Origin: Pseudarthrobacter sp. C4D7
Lineage (GTDB): Bacteria; Actinomycetota; Actinomycetes; Actinomycetales; Micrococcaceae
Direction: 5' to 3'
DNA: 64,000 bases
Assembly: GCF_013359725.1 (NCBI RefSeq)
Contig: NZ_JABFMW010000007.1
Span: forward strand, 1 to 64,000
The notes beneath the pieces were generated by a model. The model saw only the letters and a program-made list of their open reading frames with translations, was not told the origin of the DNA and made no database searches. Positions 1-9,233 of this stretch are shown in pieces. Position numbers and translations under genes: made by a program. Every line of letters begins with the position of its first letter. Position 1 is the stretch's first letter.

Positions 1-917
1 GGTCTGGGCGGGACGGGATTGGGCTGGACGGGATTGGCAGGGGCGGGGCCTACCGGGCGCGCGGGCGCCGCGTTGGGTTGCTGCGCAGCGGCTGCGGCCG
101 CCGTGGCAGCCGCGTCCGCTTCCCGCCGGGCCTGCTCTTCGGCGGCGGCGCGCTTGGCCGCCTGGGCCGCCACGTAGGCAGCCTGCGCCGCCTGGCCCTG
201 GCGGTACTCCCCCTCAAGGGCCGCCGTCGTACCTTTCAGTGTGGCCAACTGCGCTGTCAGCTCGGTGCCCTTCCGCTGCTCCTCTGCCACCTGCCGGGCC
301 AGTCCATCCCGGGCAGAACTGGCGGCTTCGAGTCTTGCCCCGGCTTCCCCGGACAGCCGCTCCCGCTCGCTCCTGGCAAGCTTTTCCTGTTCGGCGAAGG
401 CGGTGGCTGCCTTCTCCGCGGCCGCAGCATTGGTGACCAACGTGGCAGTCTTGTCGCCCGCGAGCTTGACCAGGTTGAGCCCCTGGACACTGTTGGATTC
501 CAGCGCGTCCAGCGCGACGAAGAATCCGGTATTGGTCCCGCCGGTTTTGTAGGACTGAACGGCCAGTGCGCCAAGGTCTTTCCGGTAACGGGTTAGCTCA
601 GCATTGGCGTGGGCGGCCCTGACGGAGAGCGTGTCCACCCGGGCGGCGGATGCTTGAAGCGCAGCGTCTGCGGCGGCGTACCCGGCAGCTGAACGCACGG
701 CCGCATCGCCGGCTGCTTCCGACTCCGCCTCGAGGCTGCTGAGGAGCCCGGTAATGGTGGCGATTTCGGCCGCTTTTGCGGATTCGGAATCCTCCGCCGC
801 CTGCACCTCAGCCCAGGAAGGATACCCGCCCGGCGGCTCGTCGGCGGCCGCCGGCAGCACAAACGTGGCGGCCAGGGCAAGGGCCAGGACGCTCCCGGAT
901 AACGGAAGCCTGGCCAT
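1..917 (-). CDS. Secreted coiled-coil protein, N-terminal part of a probable NlpC/P60-type hydrolase (runs off the window)
   Basis: The reading frame is open from a start near 917 to the window edge. It begins with a signal peptide (MARLPLSG, then a hydrophobic Ala/Leu stretch ending PAAADEPPGG). About 230 residues rich in Ala, Glu, Gln and Arg follow, typical of the coiled-coil hinge of RipA/CwlO-like peptidoglycan hydrolases, and then an Ala/Pro linker. The catalytic domain would lie outside the window, so the NlpC/P60 assignment is inference from architecture. An in-frame ATG at 935 is the alternative start; neither has a strong ribosome binding site, but 917 gives a cleaner signal peptide. 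Confidence 0.7.
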   Translation of the reverse strand, partial: MARLPLSGSVLALALAATFVLPAAADEPPGGYPSWAEVQAAEDSESAKAAEIATITGLLSSLEAESEAAGDAAVRSAAGYAAADAALQASAARVDTLSVRAAHANAELTRYRKDLGALAVQSYKTGGTNTGFFVALDALESNSVQGLNLVKLAGDKTATLVTNAAAAEKAATAFAEQEKLARSERERLSGEAGARLEAASSARDGLARQVAEEQRKGTELTAQLATLKGTTAALEGEYRQGQAAQAAYVAAQAAKRAAAEEQARREADAAATAAAAAAQQPNAAPARPVGPAPANPVQPNPVPPR

Positions 918-1098
918 GGTCACAATCAGGGGCATAGTCCCGAAGCCTACTGCTGTACACCGGCGCAGGGCAGGGGGCCGTTTCACTATTGTTACGCGGT
1001 GACCGGACAGGTGTCTCAACAGGGCGCCAGCCCGCCGCACCACAGGGCCGCAGGGCGGGCGGGGAATACGAGAGGGCAGCATCGCATGTTATCCAAAT

Positions 1099-1128
1099 GT
1101 GACAATACTGCGGTTGTTGGGTTAGGGT
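1099..1128 (+). promoter_or_regulatory. Candidate promoter of the riboswitch/LysM transcript
   Basis: GTGACA at 1099-1104 and TAGGGT at 1123-1128 are separated by 18 bases, a reasonable sigma-70-type pair about 40 bases before the riboswitch. The rest of the non-coding stretch 936-1098 shows nothing I recognise. Confidence 0.4.
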
Positions 1129-1164
1129 CTTCAGGTGTCCCTCCCAGACGGGACATTCCCGTCA

Positions 1165-1341
1165 GCATGCCGAGCCCTGCCGCTGATCATGGGATCCAAC
1201 CGCTCCAGTTGGCAGGGACGGGGGAACCAAGTTTCCACGGCCACATGTGGCCTAGGGGTTAAGTCGAAAGAGACTTCGCTGCGGCGAAGCTACTTCCGGC
1301 CGGGTATCTCCAGCCCGAACCCGACAGCTCACCCCGCAGGC
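1165..1341 (+). promoter_or_regulatory. ydaO/yuaA-type cyclic di-AMP riboswitch
   Basis: The leader shows the conserved blocks of the ydaO motif in order: GCCGAGCCCTGCC near 1169, its pairing partner GGCAGGG followed by ACGGGGGAACC near 1211, AGGGGTTAAGTCG near 1253, then GGGTATCTCCAGCCCGAA and CCGACAGCTCACC near 1300-1333. The variable hairpin AGCTTCGCCGCAG-like lies between. In actinobacteria this class commonly precedes LysM, NlpC/P60 and Rpf cell-wall genes, as here, and turns expression down when c-di-AMP is high. It ends about 20 bases before the GTG start of the hydrolase. Confidence 0.88.
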
Positions 1342-1360
1342 ATGGGAGAGGCGATCAACC

Positions 1361-2200
1361 GTGTCAAAAAATTCCATTACAGCCCGTCACCGCGCGACTC
1401 CGGCACGCTCCATTGTGCTTGAAGGCATCGCCGTAACAGCCAAGTCACAGGCCCGCACGCTGGGCCGCCCGGCGCTCGCCGTTGCCGCAGCGTCCGGTAT
1501 TGCATTCGGCGTCGGAGCCCCGGCCCACGCAGGCGTGACCGCTCCGGACAACACCGCGCAGGCCACCGTCCAGGCTGCTTCCGCCCCAGCGGCTCCCGCT
1601 GCTCCGGCTGCAGCAGGAAACGTCCACACCGTTGCTTCCGGCGACACCCTTGGCGCCATCGCCGCAGCCTACGGCGTCAGCCTTGGCGATCTCCTGTCCG
1701 CCAACGGCCTGGGACTGTACTCCATCATCTACCCGGGTGACCAGATCCAGATCCCCGGCGCCGGCTACACCGCAGCCCCGGCTCCGGCCCCCGCAGCAGC
1801 ACCGGTTCAGGCAGCAGCCGCCACCGCACCTGCCAACACCGGCATGAACATGTCGTACGCCTCGGCCACCCCCGTGGCATCCACCACCGGCACGGGCACC
1901 GGCGCCGCAATCCTCGCCTCGGCCTATGGCCAGCTCGGCGTCCAGCAGGACTGCACCGCCATGGTGGAGAAGGCACTGCGTTCGGTCGGCAAGTCTGTGG
2001 GCGACCTCGCTCCCACCCAGTTCTTCCAGTACGGCACCGTGGTTGGGGCCCCCGCTCCCGGCGACCTGATCATCACCGCCGGCCACGTGGGCGTTTACGC
2101 CGGCAACGGCCAGGTTGTCAGCGGCGGCGTCAACGGGTTCGACACCCAGGTCCACTCCATCAGCTGGCTCGGCGGCTACTCCGCCGTACGCGTAGCCTAG
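1361..2200 (+). CDS. LysM domain NlpC/P60-like (C40) peptidoglycan hydrolase
   Basis: A 279-residue secreted protein. An N-terminal signal region (ending APAHAG, about residue 58) is followed by a LysM domain at about 90-133 (VHTVASGDTLGAIAAAYG, then YPGDQIQIP) that should bind peptidoglycan. After an Ala/Pro linker comes a C-terminal domain (185-279) with a Cys in QQDCTAMV and a His in GHVGVYAG, the expected catalytic pair of C40 endopeptidases. The domain is short and divergent, so the cleaved bond is not certain. The GTG start at 1361 has GGGAGAG upstream and sits directly after a c-di-AMP riboswitch, tying the gene to cell-wall homeostasis. Confidence 0.9.
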   Translation: MSKNSITARHRATPARSIVLEGIAVTAKSQARTLGRPALAVAAASGIAFGVGAPAHAGVTAPDNTAQATVQAASAPAAPAAPAAAGNVHTVASGDTLGAIAAAYGVSLGDLLSANGLGLYSIIYPGDQIQIPGAGYTAAPAPAPAAAPVQAAAATAPANTGMNMSYASATPVASTTGTGTGAAILASAYGQLGVQQDCTAMVEKALRSVGKSVGDLAPTQFFQYGTVVGAPAPGDLIITAGHVGVYAGNGQVVSGGVNGFDTQVHSISWLGGYSAVRVA

Positions 2201-2239
2201 TCTTCGCAGTGTCCGGTGCCCTTGGCGGCGCCGGACAGA

Positions 2240-2282
2240 CCAGGAGGGTGGCAGCCGGGAAGACCGGCCGCCACCCTCCTGG
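2240..2282. terminator. Bidirectional hairpin terminator
   Basis: A perfect 13-bp stem (CCAGGAGGGTGGC at 2240-2252 with GCCACCCTCCTGG at 2270-2282) lies between two convergent genes. There is no long T run, so Rho-independent strength is uncertain. Confidence 0.75.
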
Positions 2283-2306
2283 CGTTTAACCACGGCCGGG
2301 CAGCGC

Positions 2307-3776
2307 TTAGGTTCCGCAGAAAGTGGTGTAGCTGCCGAAGTCCTCCGGCGGGCCCTGCAGGTAGCGTTCAAGGCCTGGCCGCTCGGTGAAGGGGTCAGTG
2401 ACGGCCACCAGCAGCCGCCGTACCGGGGCGAGGTCACCTGAAGTGGCAGCGGCCAGCGCCTCTTCCACCAGGTGGTTCCGCGGGATATAGGCCGGGTTTA
2501 CGGTGTCCATCAGCTCCGCGTCAGGCTGCAGCGCCTGCCACCGTTCCAGCCAGGCGTCAGAGCCGGCCAGGTCACGGACCATCCCGCGCACCGGCCGCAG
2601 GTCCCCACGGGCTGCCTTACCGAGGCTGCGGAAGAAGAGGGTGTAGTCCACTGACCCCTCTTTGAGGATGGCGATGGCGTCGTCCACCAGGGCTGAGGCG
2701 GCGTCGCCGTCGTCTTCCTGGTTGCCTCTCAGGCCCAGCTTTGCCGCCATGCCACGGGTCCATGCACTGCTGTACTGACCCCGGAAACCGCCCAGAACCT
2801 CCACCGCTGAGGCCACTGCCTTGTCCTGGTCCGCGTCAATCAGCGGCAGCAGGGCCTCGGCAAGCCGGGCCAGGTTCCATTCGGCAACGACAGGCTGGTT
2901 GGAGTAGGCGTAGCGTCCACTGACGTCGATGGAGCTGTAGACGGCAGCCGGATTGAAGGTGTCCATGAACGCACATGGACCGTAGTCGATGGTTTCCCCG
3001 GAGATGGTCATGTTGTCCGTATTCATGACGCCATGGACAAATCCCACCAGCATCCAGCTGGCCACCAGCTCCGCCTGTGCGGAGACGACGGAACCGAACA
3101 GGGCGAGATAGGGGTTGGCGGCGGCTGTGGCGCTGGGACAGTGCCTGTTGATGGCGTGGTCAGCAAGCCGTTTGAGGAGGTCCATGTTCTCGGTTGCCCG
3201 GGCGTACTGGAAGCCGCCGATGCGGAGATGGCTGCCGGCAACCCGAGCCAGGACCGCGCCGGGAAGCATGCCGTCGCGCCGGACCTGACGCCCGGTGGCG
3301 ACAACGGCAAGCGAGCGGGTCGTCGGAATGCGCAGTGCGTGCATGGCCTCACTGACGATGTATTCACGCAGCATGGGCCCGACGACGGCCCGCCCGTCCC
3401 CGGCGCGGGCGAAAGGCGTCCGTCCCGAGCCTTTGAGATGAATGTCGACCAGCCGGCCACCTCGGTCGGTGACCTCGCCCAGCAGGAGCGCCCGCCCGTC
3501 GCCGAGCAGGGGCGAGTACCCGCCGAACTGGTGGCCGGCGTAGGCCTGCGCCACGGGCGTGGCCCCGGCGGGCACATGGTTCCCCACCAGGAGCAGTACA
3601 CCCTCCGGGCTGCGCAAGTATTGCGGGTCCAGGCGCAGATCGGTCGCCAGCCTGTCATTGAGGACCAGAAGCTCAGGGTTCGGTGCGTCCTCTGCCTGCC
3701 AGGGGACGGCGAGTTCCGCCAGTTCGCGGGCGAAATGGCCTTCAAAAGTGACCGTGGATTCAGCTGCTGCCGTCAT
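2307..3776 (-). CDS. selO: Protein adenylyltransferase SelO (YdiU family)
   Basis: A 489-residue pseudokinase-fold enzyme of the SelO/YdiU family, which transfers AMP from ATP to Ser/Thr/Tyr of target proteins and is linked to redox control. Visible family blocks are [17 protein letters not shown], the stretch [30 protein letters not shown], and the metal/active-site block [25 protein letters not shown]. Length fits the bacterial family (about 480-490). Like most bacterial members it ends without a selenocysteine; the C-terminus reads YTTFCGT. It is probably monocistronic or co-transcribed with nothing upstream. Confidence 0.95.
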   Translation of the reverse strand: MTAAAESTVTFEGHFARELAELAVPWQAEDAPNPELLVLNDRLATDLRLDPQYLRSPEGVLLLVGNHVPAGATPVAQAYAGHQFGGYSPLLGDGRALLLGEVTDRGGRLVDIHLKGSGRTPFARAGDGRAVVGPMLREYIVSEAMHALRIPTTRSLAVVATGRQVRRDGMLPGAVLARVAGSHLRIGGFQYARATENMDLLKRLADHAINRHCPSATAAANPYLALFGSVVSAQAELVASWMLVGFVHGVMNTDNMTISGETIDYGPCAFMDTFNPAAVYSSIDVSGRYAYSNQPVVAEWNLARLAEALLPLIDADQDKAVASAVEVLGGFRGQYSSAWTRGMAAKLGLRGNQEDDGDAASALVDDAIAILKEGSVDYTLFFRSLGKAARGDLRPVRGMVRDLAGSDAWLERWQALQPDAELMDTVNPAYIPRNHLVEEALAAATSGDLAPVRRLLVAVTDPFTERPGLERYLQGPPEDFGSYTTFCGT

Positions 3777-3842
3777 GGTTCAACCCTATCGCCGCCACCG
3801 GGCCGCATCCCCGCCACCGGTTATTGCAGTTGCGCCACCGGA

Positions 3843-4379
3843 TCAGGTTCCCGCCGCCGTACCGTCGCGCTCTGCCGCTCCGGCGTGGAGCCCTTTGGCG
3901 TAGGCAGCCTGGCCAACGTGCTGGAGGCAATCACCCAGGATGCTGACCAGCCGCACCCCCAAGGTCACTGGCGGATTCCAGTGCCTGTCAACCACGCGGT
4001 CCAGGGCGGGATCATCAATATCCGCCAGGACGTTGGCGGTCTGGCGGTGGACGGCGTCGTAATACTCCTGCAGCAGTTCCCGGGGCGCCCTGACCGCTTC
4101 GACTTGTTCACTGGAGTGGCCGTACCCTGTGTCCCGGTCCCCCAGCGGAAGGCCAAAGCGCGTCACAAACCCTTCCGCCAGCCACACCTGCTCCAGGCCG
4201 GCAGCGGAGGCTATCTGCGCATCTTCCACCCGGGCCGTATGCCAGATCAGCCAGGCGATGGAATTGCCAGTGCCGCCCGGTCGACGCTGCAGCTGTGCCG
4301 TATCCAGCCCCTTGAGGGATTCCGCAACAAGGGCAGGAAGCCGGTCAAAGGCGTCCATCAGCAACTCTTTGGAATGCAT
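3843..4379 (-). CDS. DinB superfamily / DUF664 protein (putative mycothiol-dependent enzyme)
   Basis: A 178-residue four-helix DinB-like protein. Three His positions that usually form the metal site can be seen in AWLIWHTARVED, near YYDAVHRQTANV, and in DCLQHVGQAAYAKG. Actinobacterial members of this family include mycothiol S-transferases and maleylpyruvate isomerase-like enzymes, so a metal- and mycothiol-dependent transferase acting in detoxification is likely, but the substrate cannot be read from sequence. The start ATG at 4379 is the first methionine and the length fits the family. Confidence 0.75.
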   Translation of the reverse strand: MHSKELLMDAFDRLPALVAESLKGLDTAQLQRRPGGTGNSIAWLIWHTARVEDAQIASAAGLEQVWLAEGFVTRFGLPLGDRDTGYGHSSEQVEAVRAPRELLQEYYDAVHRQTANVLADIDDPALDRVVDRHWNPPVTLGVRLVSILGDCLQHVGQAAYAKGLHAGAAERDGTAAGT

Positions 4380-4424
4380 GGATCTCTTCCGTCCAGGGTT
4401 GGGTTCGCCGGATTTCCGGGGTTG

Positions 4425-4856
4425 CTAGTGCTCCAGATCCTCTGGTTCGAACTCGCTAAGCGGCGAGCCACCAAAGTTTTCCTCGTCATCGCTGGCATCC
4501 GCCTCAAGGCCGGAGGGGACTTCCCCGAAATCGACATCCGCTGCAGCTTCGCCCAACGTTGGGGCGTCCGGCGGCACCTGCTCGTCGCCGGAAAGATACC
4601 GTGCCCCTGCGCTCTCGTCCCTCAGCAGCTGCTCACTCAGCGGCTCATCCCCATTGGCCGGAAGGGCCTCTTCCTGCAGCAACGGGTCCTCCTGCCAGCG
4701 GTCCGGGTTGTTTTCCGCTGCACCGGGGTAGCTGTCCGGTTCCCCGCCGACCGGGTCGAGTTCCAGGGACGATGCCGCCCCCGGAGTTTCGTCAAGGAGT
4801 ATGTCGTCCTGATCCACGACTTCCAGCTCATCCTCGGGGACGTTCTGTTCCGACAT
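4425..4856 (-). CDS. Acidic hypothetical protein
   Basis: About 143 residues, very rich in Glu and Asp (MSEQNVPEDELEVVDQ onward) with no recognisable domain and predicted disorder. AGAAAGG seven bases before the ATG at 4856 supports this start over an upstream in-frame ATG at 4910. Similar short acidic proteins are common in Arthrobacter with no assigned role. Confidence 0.6.
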   Translation of the reverse strand: MSEQNVPEDELEVVDQDDILLDETPGAASSLELDPVGGEPDSYPGAAENNPDRWQEDPLLQEEALPANGDEPLSEQLLRDESAGARYLSGDEQVPPDAPTLGEAAADVDFGEVPSGLEADASDDEENFGGSPLSEFEPEDLEH

Positions 4857-4951
4857 CATGGCGCCTTTCTGTGTGGCCGTTGGGAAATCAATAGTAAGCC
4901 TACTGAGCAATAGTAGGGATGGGAACCACTTCTGATGCGCCGGCGCCGTTG

Positions 4952-5449
4952 CTACCTGACAGAAGCGGCAGGTACCCCGTCCCCGGGTTCATGGTCAACG
5001 AGCGGACCCGACGTCCTGCCGACGCGGCTACCCTGCCCGGTCGTAGCCGCCATCACCTGCACCCCAAACTCGAAGCCTGAATAGCGGGTCCGCCTAAACA
5101 TTCCGGCCTTGGGTTCAGCGTGCGCGCCGGGTCCGACCGCTGATACAAAGACATCGCCGCCCTCGTCACCACTAGCGGTAAAGGTCACCCTTCGGTGGAA
5201 TATCTCCGAGTCGAATCGGGCGCGCAGCTCAACGATAATTTCGCCGCCAACTTCCACATCCGGATGCAGAACACGTAAATCACCCAATGTGATTTCGCCG
5301 GCGGGCTTCAACGATCCGTCCGGTTGCCGGACCAGTACGGTCGCACTGCCCTCCCGAATCCTGCCATCCTTTGCCCACGAAACGTCATCACGCGGATAAC
5401 ACCCCATGGTCACCTGGTCCGTTTTCAGAACACCAACTCCCTGATTCAA
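4952..5449 (-). CDS. Hypothetical protein
   Basis: I do not recognise this 165-residue frame. It contains beta-rich segments (RFDSEIFHRRVTFTASGDE, GGEIIVELRA) and no signal peptide or membrane segment. The longest start is a TTG at 5449; an ATG at 5407 (MGCYPRDD) is an equally plausible start. The next gene is divergent, 139 bases away, and that gap holds nothing I recognise. Confidence 0.5.
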   Translation of the reverse strand: MNQGVGVLKTDQVTMGCYPRDDVSWAKDGRIREGSATVLVRQPDGSLKPAGEITLGDLRVLHPDVEVGGEIIVELRARFDSEIFHRRVTFTASGDEGGDVFVSAVGPGAHAEPKAGMFRRTRYSGFEFGVQVMAATTGQGSRVGRTSGPLVDHEPGDGVPAASVR

Positions 5450-5588
5450 TTAATTACCGGGCAGAATGTCCCGATAATATCCGGGCCTCATGTTCAGACC
5501 CGTTCGCATCGGCAGCTGTGGGTATCCGCGGTCAGAATTTCCTTTCACTGCTGTTCTGTGGGCAGAACGGGAGCAGTAGGCTCCGGGC

Positions 5589-6047
5589 ATGCGCATACGC
5601 GAGGCGACCGTGGATGACCTTCGGCAGGTCGACGCGATCTGCGACGCCAGCGGCCGGGAACGCTGGACGCCGAAGATGGTGGTCCCGGCACGCGATCGGA
5701 CCGTGCTGGCAGCGATCGTGGACGATGGGATAGCCGGCATAGCCAAGACACACTTCCACGGCGAACCGGAAGGCGGTGCCCCGGGAGGCCACTATCTTGG
5801 GGGTGTCATCGTCTCCCCGGATCACCGCCGCCGGGGCATCGGTTTTGCTCTTACCCGCGCGCGGCTGGAGTGGATCTGGGACCGGTCTTCCACTGCCTAC
5901 TACTTTGCGAATGAACACAATACGGCGTCCATCAGATTGCACGAACGACTGGGATTTCAGCCCCTCGGCAGATTCCCGACAATCCGCGGAGTAACGGCCG
6001 ACGACGGGCGCTCGGATTTGGTGCTATTTCGGGCTTTCCGGGCTTGA
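5589..6047 (+). CDS. GNAT family N-acetyltransferase
   Basis: A 152-residue acetyl-CoA-dependent acyltransferase. It begins MRIREATVDDL, shows the acetyl-CoA pyrophosphate loop as VSPDHRRRGIGFAL (residues about 78-92, the Q/RxxGxG/A signature) and the C-terminal NTASIRLHERLGFQPLGRF block typical of GNATs. The acceptor substrate is unknown. It stands alone just upstream of the stress island. Confidence 0.85.
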   Translation: MRIREATVDDLRQVDAICDASGRERWTPKMVVPARDRTVLAAIVDDGIAGIAKTHFHGEPEGGAPGGHYLGGVIVSPDHRRRGIGFALTRARLEWIWDRSSTAYYFANEHNTASIRLHERLGFQPLGRFPTIRGVTADDGRSDLVLFRAFRA

Positions 6048-6135
6048 ACAACCGGCCTGCTGATTTAGTGGGGAAACAGCACAACCATTGTCGCCATTCC
6101 CGTGCGCGCGGGCCCATGGCCTGAACAGCGCTTCC

Positions 6136-6149
6136 GTGACTTTTGGCCC
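6136..6149 (+). promoter_or_regulatory. DosR-like box B1
   Basis: GTGACTTTTGGCCC, a near-palindrome related to the mycobacterial DosR box. A hexamer CAGTCT begins 24 bases after the box end (6173-6178), placing the box at about -42.5 from a predicted start near 6185, 38 bases before the USP start codon. Confidence 0.65.
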
Positions 6150-6222
6150 TAGAGGGGCGCCCAGGCCCGGGCCAGTCTTGAAACGCAGGAATCCCAGTTC
6201 ACCACCGGCAGGAAGTGCGGCA

Positions 6223-7089
6223 ATGACATCCCAGAAACCCATAGCTGTGGGCACCAATGACTCCGCCCAAAGCCAGGCAGCGGTCCTGTGGGCAGCCCAC
6301 CGCGCCCACCGCGCAGGCCTGCCGCTGGTGGTCCTCCATGTCGTGGACGATCGCTGGGTTGCAGAGCCCTATCCGTGGTTCGGGACCCTTCAGCAGGCGG
6401 GCGAGGAGCTCCTCAAGACCGCTGCGGGCCGGCTTGAAGGGGCCGTTCCCATCACCCCCGCCACGGAACTGCTCACCGGAAGCGTCGGCGGCTCCCTGGC
6501 CAAGTACTCCAAGAGAACCTCCATGATGGTCATCGGCTCCGGCAGCGGTCACCTCGGTGGCACCCTCGCCGACCGCGCCCTCCAGGTTGCCACCGCCGCC
6601 AAAGTCCCTGTCGCCGTCGTCGGAACACAGGACCTCGAAGGCAGGTCGGGAGTGGTGGTGGGCGTTGACGGCTCACCCGAGGCTACCCAGGCCGTTGCTT
6701 TCGCAGCCGCCGAAGCTGACCGCGACGGGGACGAACTCACCGTTGTCTATGCCGTCAGCGTGCCGGACCCCATCATCGACGTCGGCCTGACGCCGGGGAG
6801 GATTTCGGAGCTGGTGGTGGATGAGGAGCGGGTTGTCCTTTCCGAGACCGTGGCCGGCCTCAAGGAAGACTATCCGGACCTCACGGTGCACCAGCAGCTG
6901 GTGACGGACAAGGGCGCCGTGGATGCCCTCGTCGAGGCCGCCGCAGGAGCCCGTCTCTTGGTGGTGGGGAGCCGGGGCCGGGGCGCCTTCAAACGCCTCC
7001 TGCTCGGTTCCACCGCCCACGGCGTCCTGAAGCACCTGCCCTGCCCCACCATCATCACCCGGACCCAGGCGGCTGCGGCCGGCATCTAG
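6223..7089 (+). CDS. Tandem-domain universal stress protein
   Basis: A 288-residue protein with two UspA domains (about 1-140 and 145-288). The second keeps the ATP-binding signature G-2X-G-9X-G-S in VVGSRGRGAFKRLLLGST; the first has a degenerate loop (GSGSGHLGGTLADRAL). The ATG at 6223 was chosen because of AGGAAG eight bases upstream; a longer frame from 6088 lacks a binding site. It is first in a co-directional run (USP, DUF4389, USP, deacetylase, P-type ATPase) resembling the DosR-regulated USP and ctpF neighbourhood of mycobacteria. Box B1 lies upstream. Confidence 0.92.
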   Translation: MTSQKPIAVGTNDSAQSQAAVLWAAHRAHRAGLPLVVLHVVDDRWVAEPYPWFGTLQQAGEELLKTAAGRLEGAVPITPATELLTGSVGGSLAKYSKRTSMMVIGSGSGHLGGTLADRALQVATAAKVPVAVVGTQDLEGRSGVVVGVDGSPEATQAVAFAAAEADRDGDELTVVYAVSVPDPIIDVGLTPGRISELVVDEERVVLSETVAGLKEDYPDLTVHQQLVTDKGAVDALVEAAAGARLLVVGSRGRGAFKRLLLGSTAHGVLKHLPCPTIITRTQAAAAGI

Positions 7090-7146
7090 GCCGACGGCCC
7101 GCGAAGCCTGCACCGCCCCGCCCGCCGCAAGCGGAAGGTTCACTCC

Positions 7147-8652
7147 ATGAAGAAGCCCGCAGCCGTCATCATGCTGATCCTCGGGATCCTGATCACCCTC
7201 CCCGGGTTGGCCGCGTTGGCGGGCGGGGCGCTGGCGTCGGCCGTGGGGACCATCCAGGGCGACGGATACCTGACGTCGGGCACGTCGCGTTTCTCCGTCA
7301 GTTCTTTTGCCCTGACCTCGCCACGGGCGGACGCCATTGGCGAGGACGTTCCCGGCAGGCTGCCCTTCGACGTCGGCACGCTAAGGCTGCGCGTTGAATC
7401 AGTGGCACCGGAAAAACCCGTGTTCATTGGCATCGGCCCGCAGTCCGACGTCGAACAGTACCTGGCAGGCGAGCACCACTCCGAGCTACTCAATATCCGC
7501 CAGCGGCCGTTCCGGGCCGAGTACCGCGACGTACCCGGCGGAACTCCGGCGTCGCCGCCGGCCGGACAACGCATCTGGACCGCCTCCGCGTCCGGCACGG
7601 GGCAGCAGGAACTTACCTGGAACATCGCTCCGGGCGCGTGGGAGGTGGTGGTAATGAACGCCGACGCCTCCGCCGGCGTTGATGTCCAGGCACAGGCCGG
7701 GTTCCGTTCGGACCTGATCCGGCCGGCAGCCACGGGCATGCTGGTGGGCGGCATCATCGCCCTGCTGCTGGGTGTTCCCCTCATTATCTTCGGGGCTGCG
7801 GGCCTGGGCCGGCACGCCGTGCCTGCGCCCGCTGGCCCTACCGGCGGCCCGGGCACGCCCGGCATTCCCTCCGGCGGACCCGTGGCGGCCAGCCCGGGGC
7901 AACCTTCCACGACGGGTGTCCGGACGCCCCCCGGCTACCCGGCACGACTTACCGGCGCACTCGATCCTGCAATTTCACGCTGGATGTGGCTGGTCAAGTG
8001 GTTCCTGGCCATTCCGCACATCATCGTGCTCTTCTTCCTCTGGTTCGCGTTCGCCATCACCACCATTGTGGCCGGGTTCGCCATCCTCTTTACCGGCCGC
8101 TATCCACGTGCACTGTTCGAGTTCAACGTCGGCGTCCTGCGCTGGAACTGGCGGGTGGCTTTCTACGCATACGCCGCGGTGGGCACGGACGTGTATCCGC
8201 CTTTTACCCTCAAGCGCACCGACTATCCTGCCGATTTCGACGTCGCCTATCCGCAGCGCCTCTCGCGCGGACTGGTCCTGGTGAAATGGTGGCTTCTGTC
8301 CATCCCGCACCTCCTGCTGGTGGCCGTCTTCACAGGGACAAGGGAAACGGTCTGGCGCCAGGAGGGAGAGGTCAATGTCCTCGGTGCAACCTACGAGCGG
8401 GTGTCCGGGCCGTCCCTGCTGGGGCTTCTGGTCCTGATTGCTGCCGTGATCCTGCTGTTCACCGGGCAGTACCAGCGACCGTTGTTTGATTTCATCCTCG
8501 GCATCAACCGCTGGGTCTACCGCGTCCTGGCGTACACCGCACTGATGCGGGACGAATACCCGCCGTTCCGGCTTGACCAGGGCCCCTCCGAGCCGGACTG
8601 GCCCGAAGGCGCCGGTCCCGTGGGCGAGGCACCAGTGGCCGGCGCCCCGTGA
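7147..8652 (+). CDS. DUF4389 membrane protein
   Basis: A 501-residue protein with an N-terminal membrane segment, an extracytoplasmic beta-rich region (about 30-195), a second membrane segment, a Pro/Gly linker and two DUF4389 repeats. Each repeat has the pattern W-VKW-AIPH followed by a membrane helix and [12 protein letters not shown] / [12 protein letters not shown] and [16 protein letters not shown]. Function of DUF4389 is not established; its place between two USPs suggests a role in the stress response. AGCGGAAGG lies upstream of the ATG. The stop codon overlaps DosR-like box B2. Confidence 0.85.
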   Translation: MKKPAAVIMLILGILITLPGLAALAGGALASAVGTIQGDGYLTSGTSRFSVSSFALTSPRADAIGEDVPGRLPFDVGTLRLRVESVAPEKPVFIGIGPQSDVEQYLAGEHHSELLNIRQRPFRAEYRDVPGGTPASPPAGQRIWTASASGTGQQELTWNIAPGAWEVVVMNADASAGVDVQAQAGFRSDLIRPAATGMLVGGIIALLLGVPLIIFGAAGLGRHAVPAPAGPTGGPGTPGIPSGGPVAASPGQPSTTGVRTPPGYPARLTGALDPAISRWMWLVKWFLAIPHIIVLFFLWFAFAITTIVAGFAILFTGRYPRALFEFNVGVLRWNWRVAFYAYAAVGTDVYPPFTLKRTDYPADFDVAYPQRLSRGLVLVKWWLLSIPHLLLVAVFTGTRETVWRQEGEVNVLGATYERVSGPSLLGLLVLIAAVILLFTGQYQRPLFDFILGINRWVYRVLAYTALMRDEYPPFRLDQGPSEPDWPEGAGPVGEAPVAGAP

Positions 8653-8662
8653 CCTTCGGCAC
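8649..8662 (+). promoter_or_regulatory. DosR-like box B2
   Basis: GTGACCTTCGGCAC, overlapping the DUF4389 stop codon. CATGAT starts 24 bases after the box end (8686-8691), a good -10 candidate for an internal promoter in front of the second USP. Confidence 0.6.
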
Positions 8663-8726
8663 TGGCCCGGGGCCGGGTACCCGGGCATGATGGGCGTGAC
8701 AACACGGGTCCGACGAGGGAGCAGAC

Positions 8727-9194
8727 ATGAGCATTGCCGGGGCACCAATAGCCAGGATCGTGGTAGGCGTCGACGGGTCGGAGGCATCCGTGGAGGCGCT
8801 CCGGCAGGCCCAGCGCATGGCTGTTCCGCTGGGGGCCAAGGTCGAGGCCATCGCCTGCTGGGAATACCCGCAAATGTACAGCGGCTACGCGATGATGGGC
8901 GTGGAAGGCTTCGAGGAGGGCGCCCGGAAGGTCCTGGACGATGCAGTGGCCCAGGCTTTCGGCGCCGAACCACCGGCCAACGTCAGCTCAACCCTCGTCC
9001 GCAACCATCCCCGCGAAGCGCTGATCGATGCCAGCCGGGATGCCGACATGATCGTGGTGGGCCGCCGGGGGCACGGCGGTTTCGGCGGGCTGCTCCTGGG
9101 CTCGGTCAGCTCCGCCATCGTGGCCCACGCCCATTGTCCCGTCCTGGTGGTCCACACCCCGGAAACAGAGACCGGCAGTTCACGGGCGTCCTGA
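8727..9194 (+). CDS. Single-domain universal stress protein
   Basis: A 155-residue UspA-domain protein, RIVVGVDGSEASVEAL at the start and an intact ATP loop VVGRRGHGGFGGLLLGSVS near the C-terminus, ending CPVLVVHTPE. The motif HGGFGGLLLGSVS is shared with the partially deleted paralogue at 13855-14349. GAGGGAGCAG before the ATG is the ribosome binding site. It has its own DosR-like box. Confidence 0.93.
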   Translation: MSIAGAPIARIVVGVDGSEASVEALRQAQRMAVPLGAKVEAIACWEYPQMYSGYAMMGVEGFEEGARKVLDDAVAQAFGAEPPANVSSTLVRNHPREALIDASRDADMIVVGRRGHGGFGGLLLGSVSSAIVAHAHCPVLVVHTPETETGSSRAS

Positions 9195-9233
9195 CCCCGG
9201 CACCGGCGTCCAGGACGCATTCCAAGGCAGGTG

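Noticed and set aside
3033..4913. A 626-codon plus-strand frame opposite selO, the DinB gene and the acidic gene
   Set aside because: It spans three minus-strand genes with recognisable products and has no domain itself.
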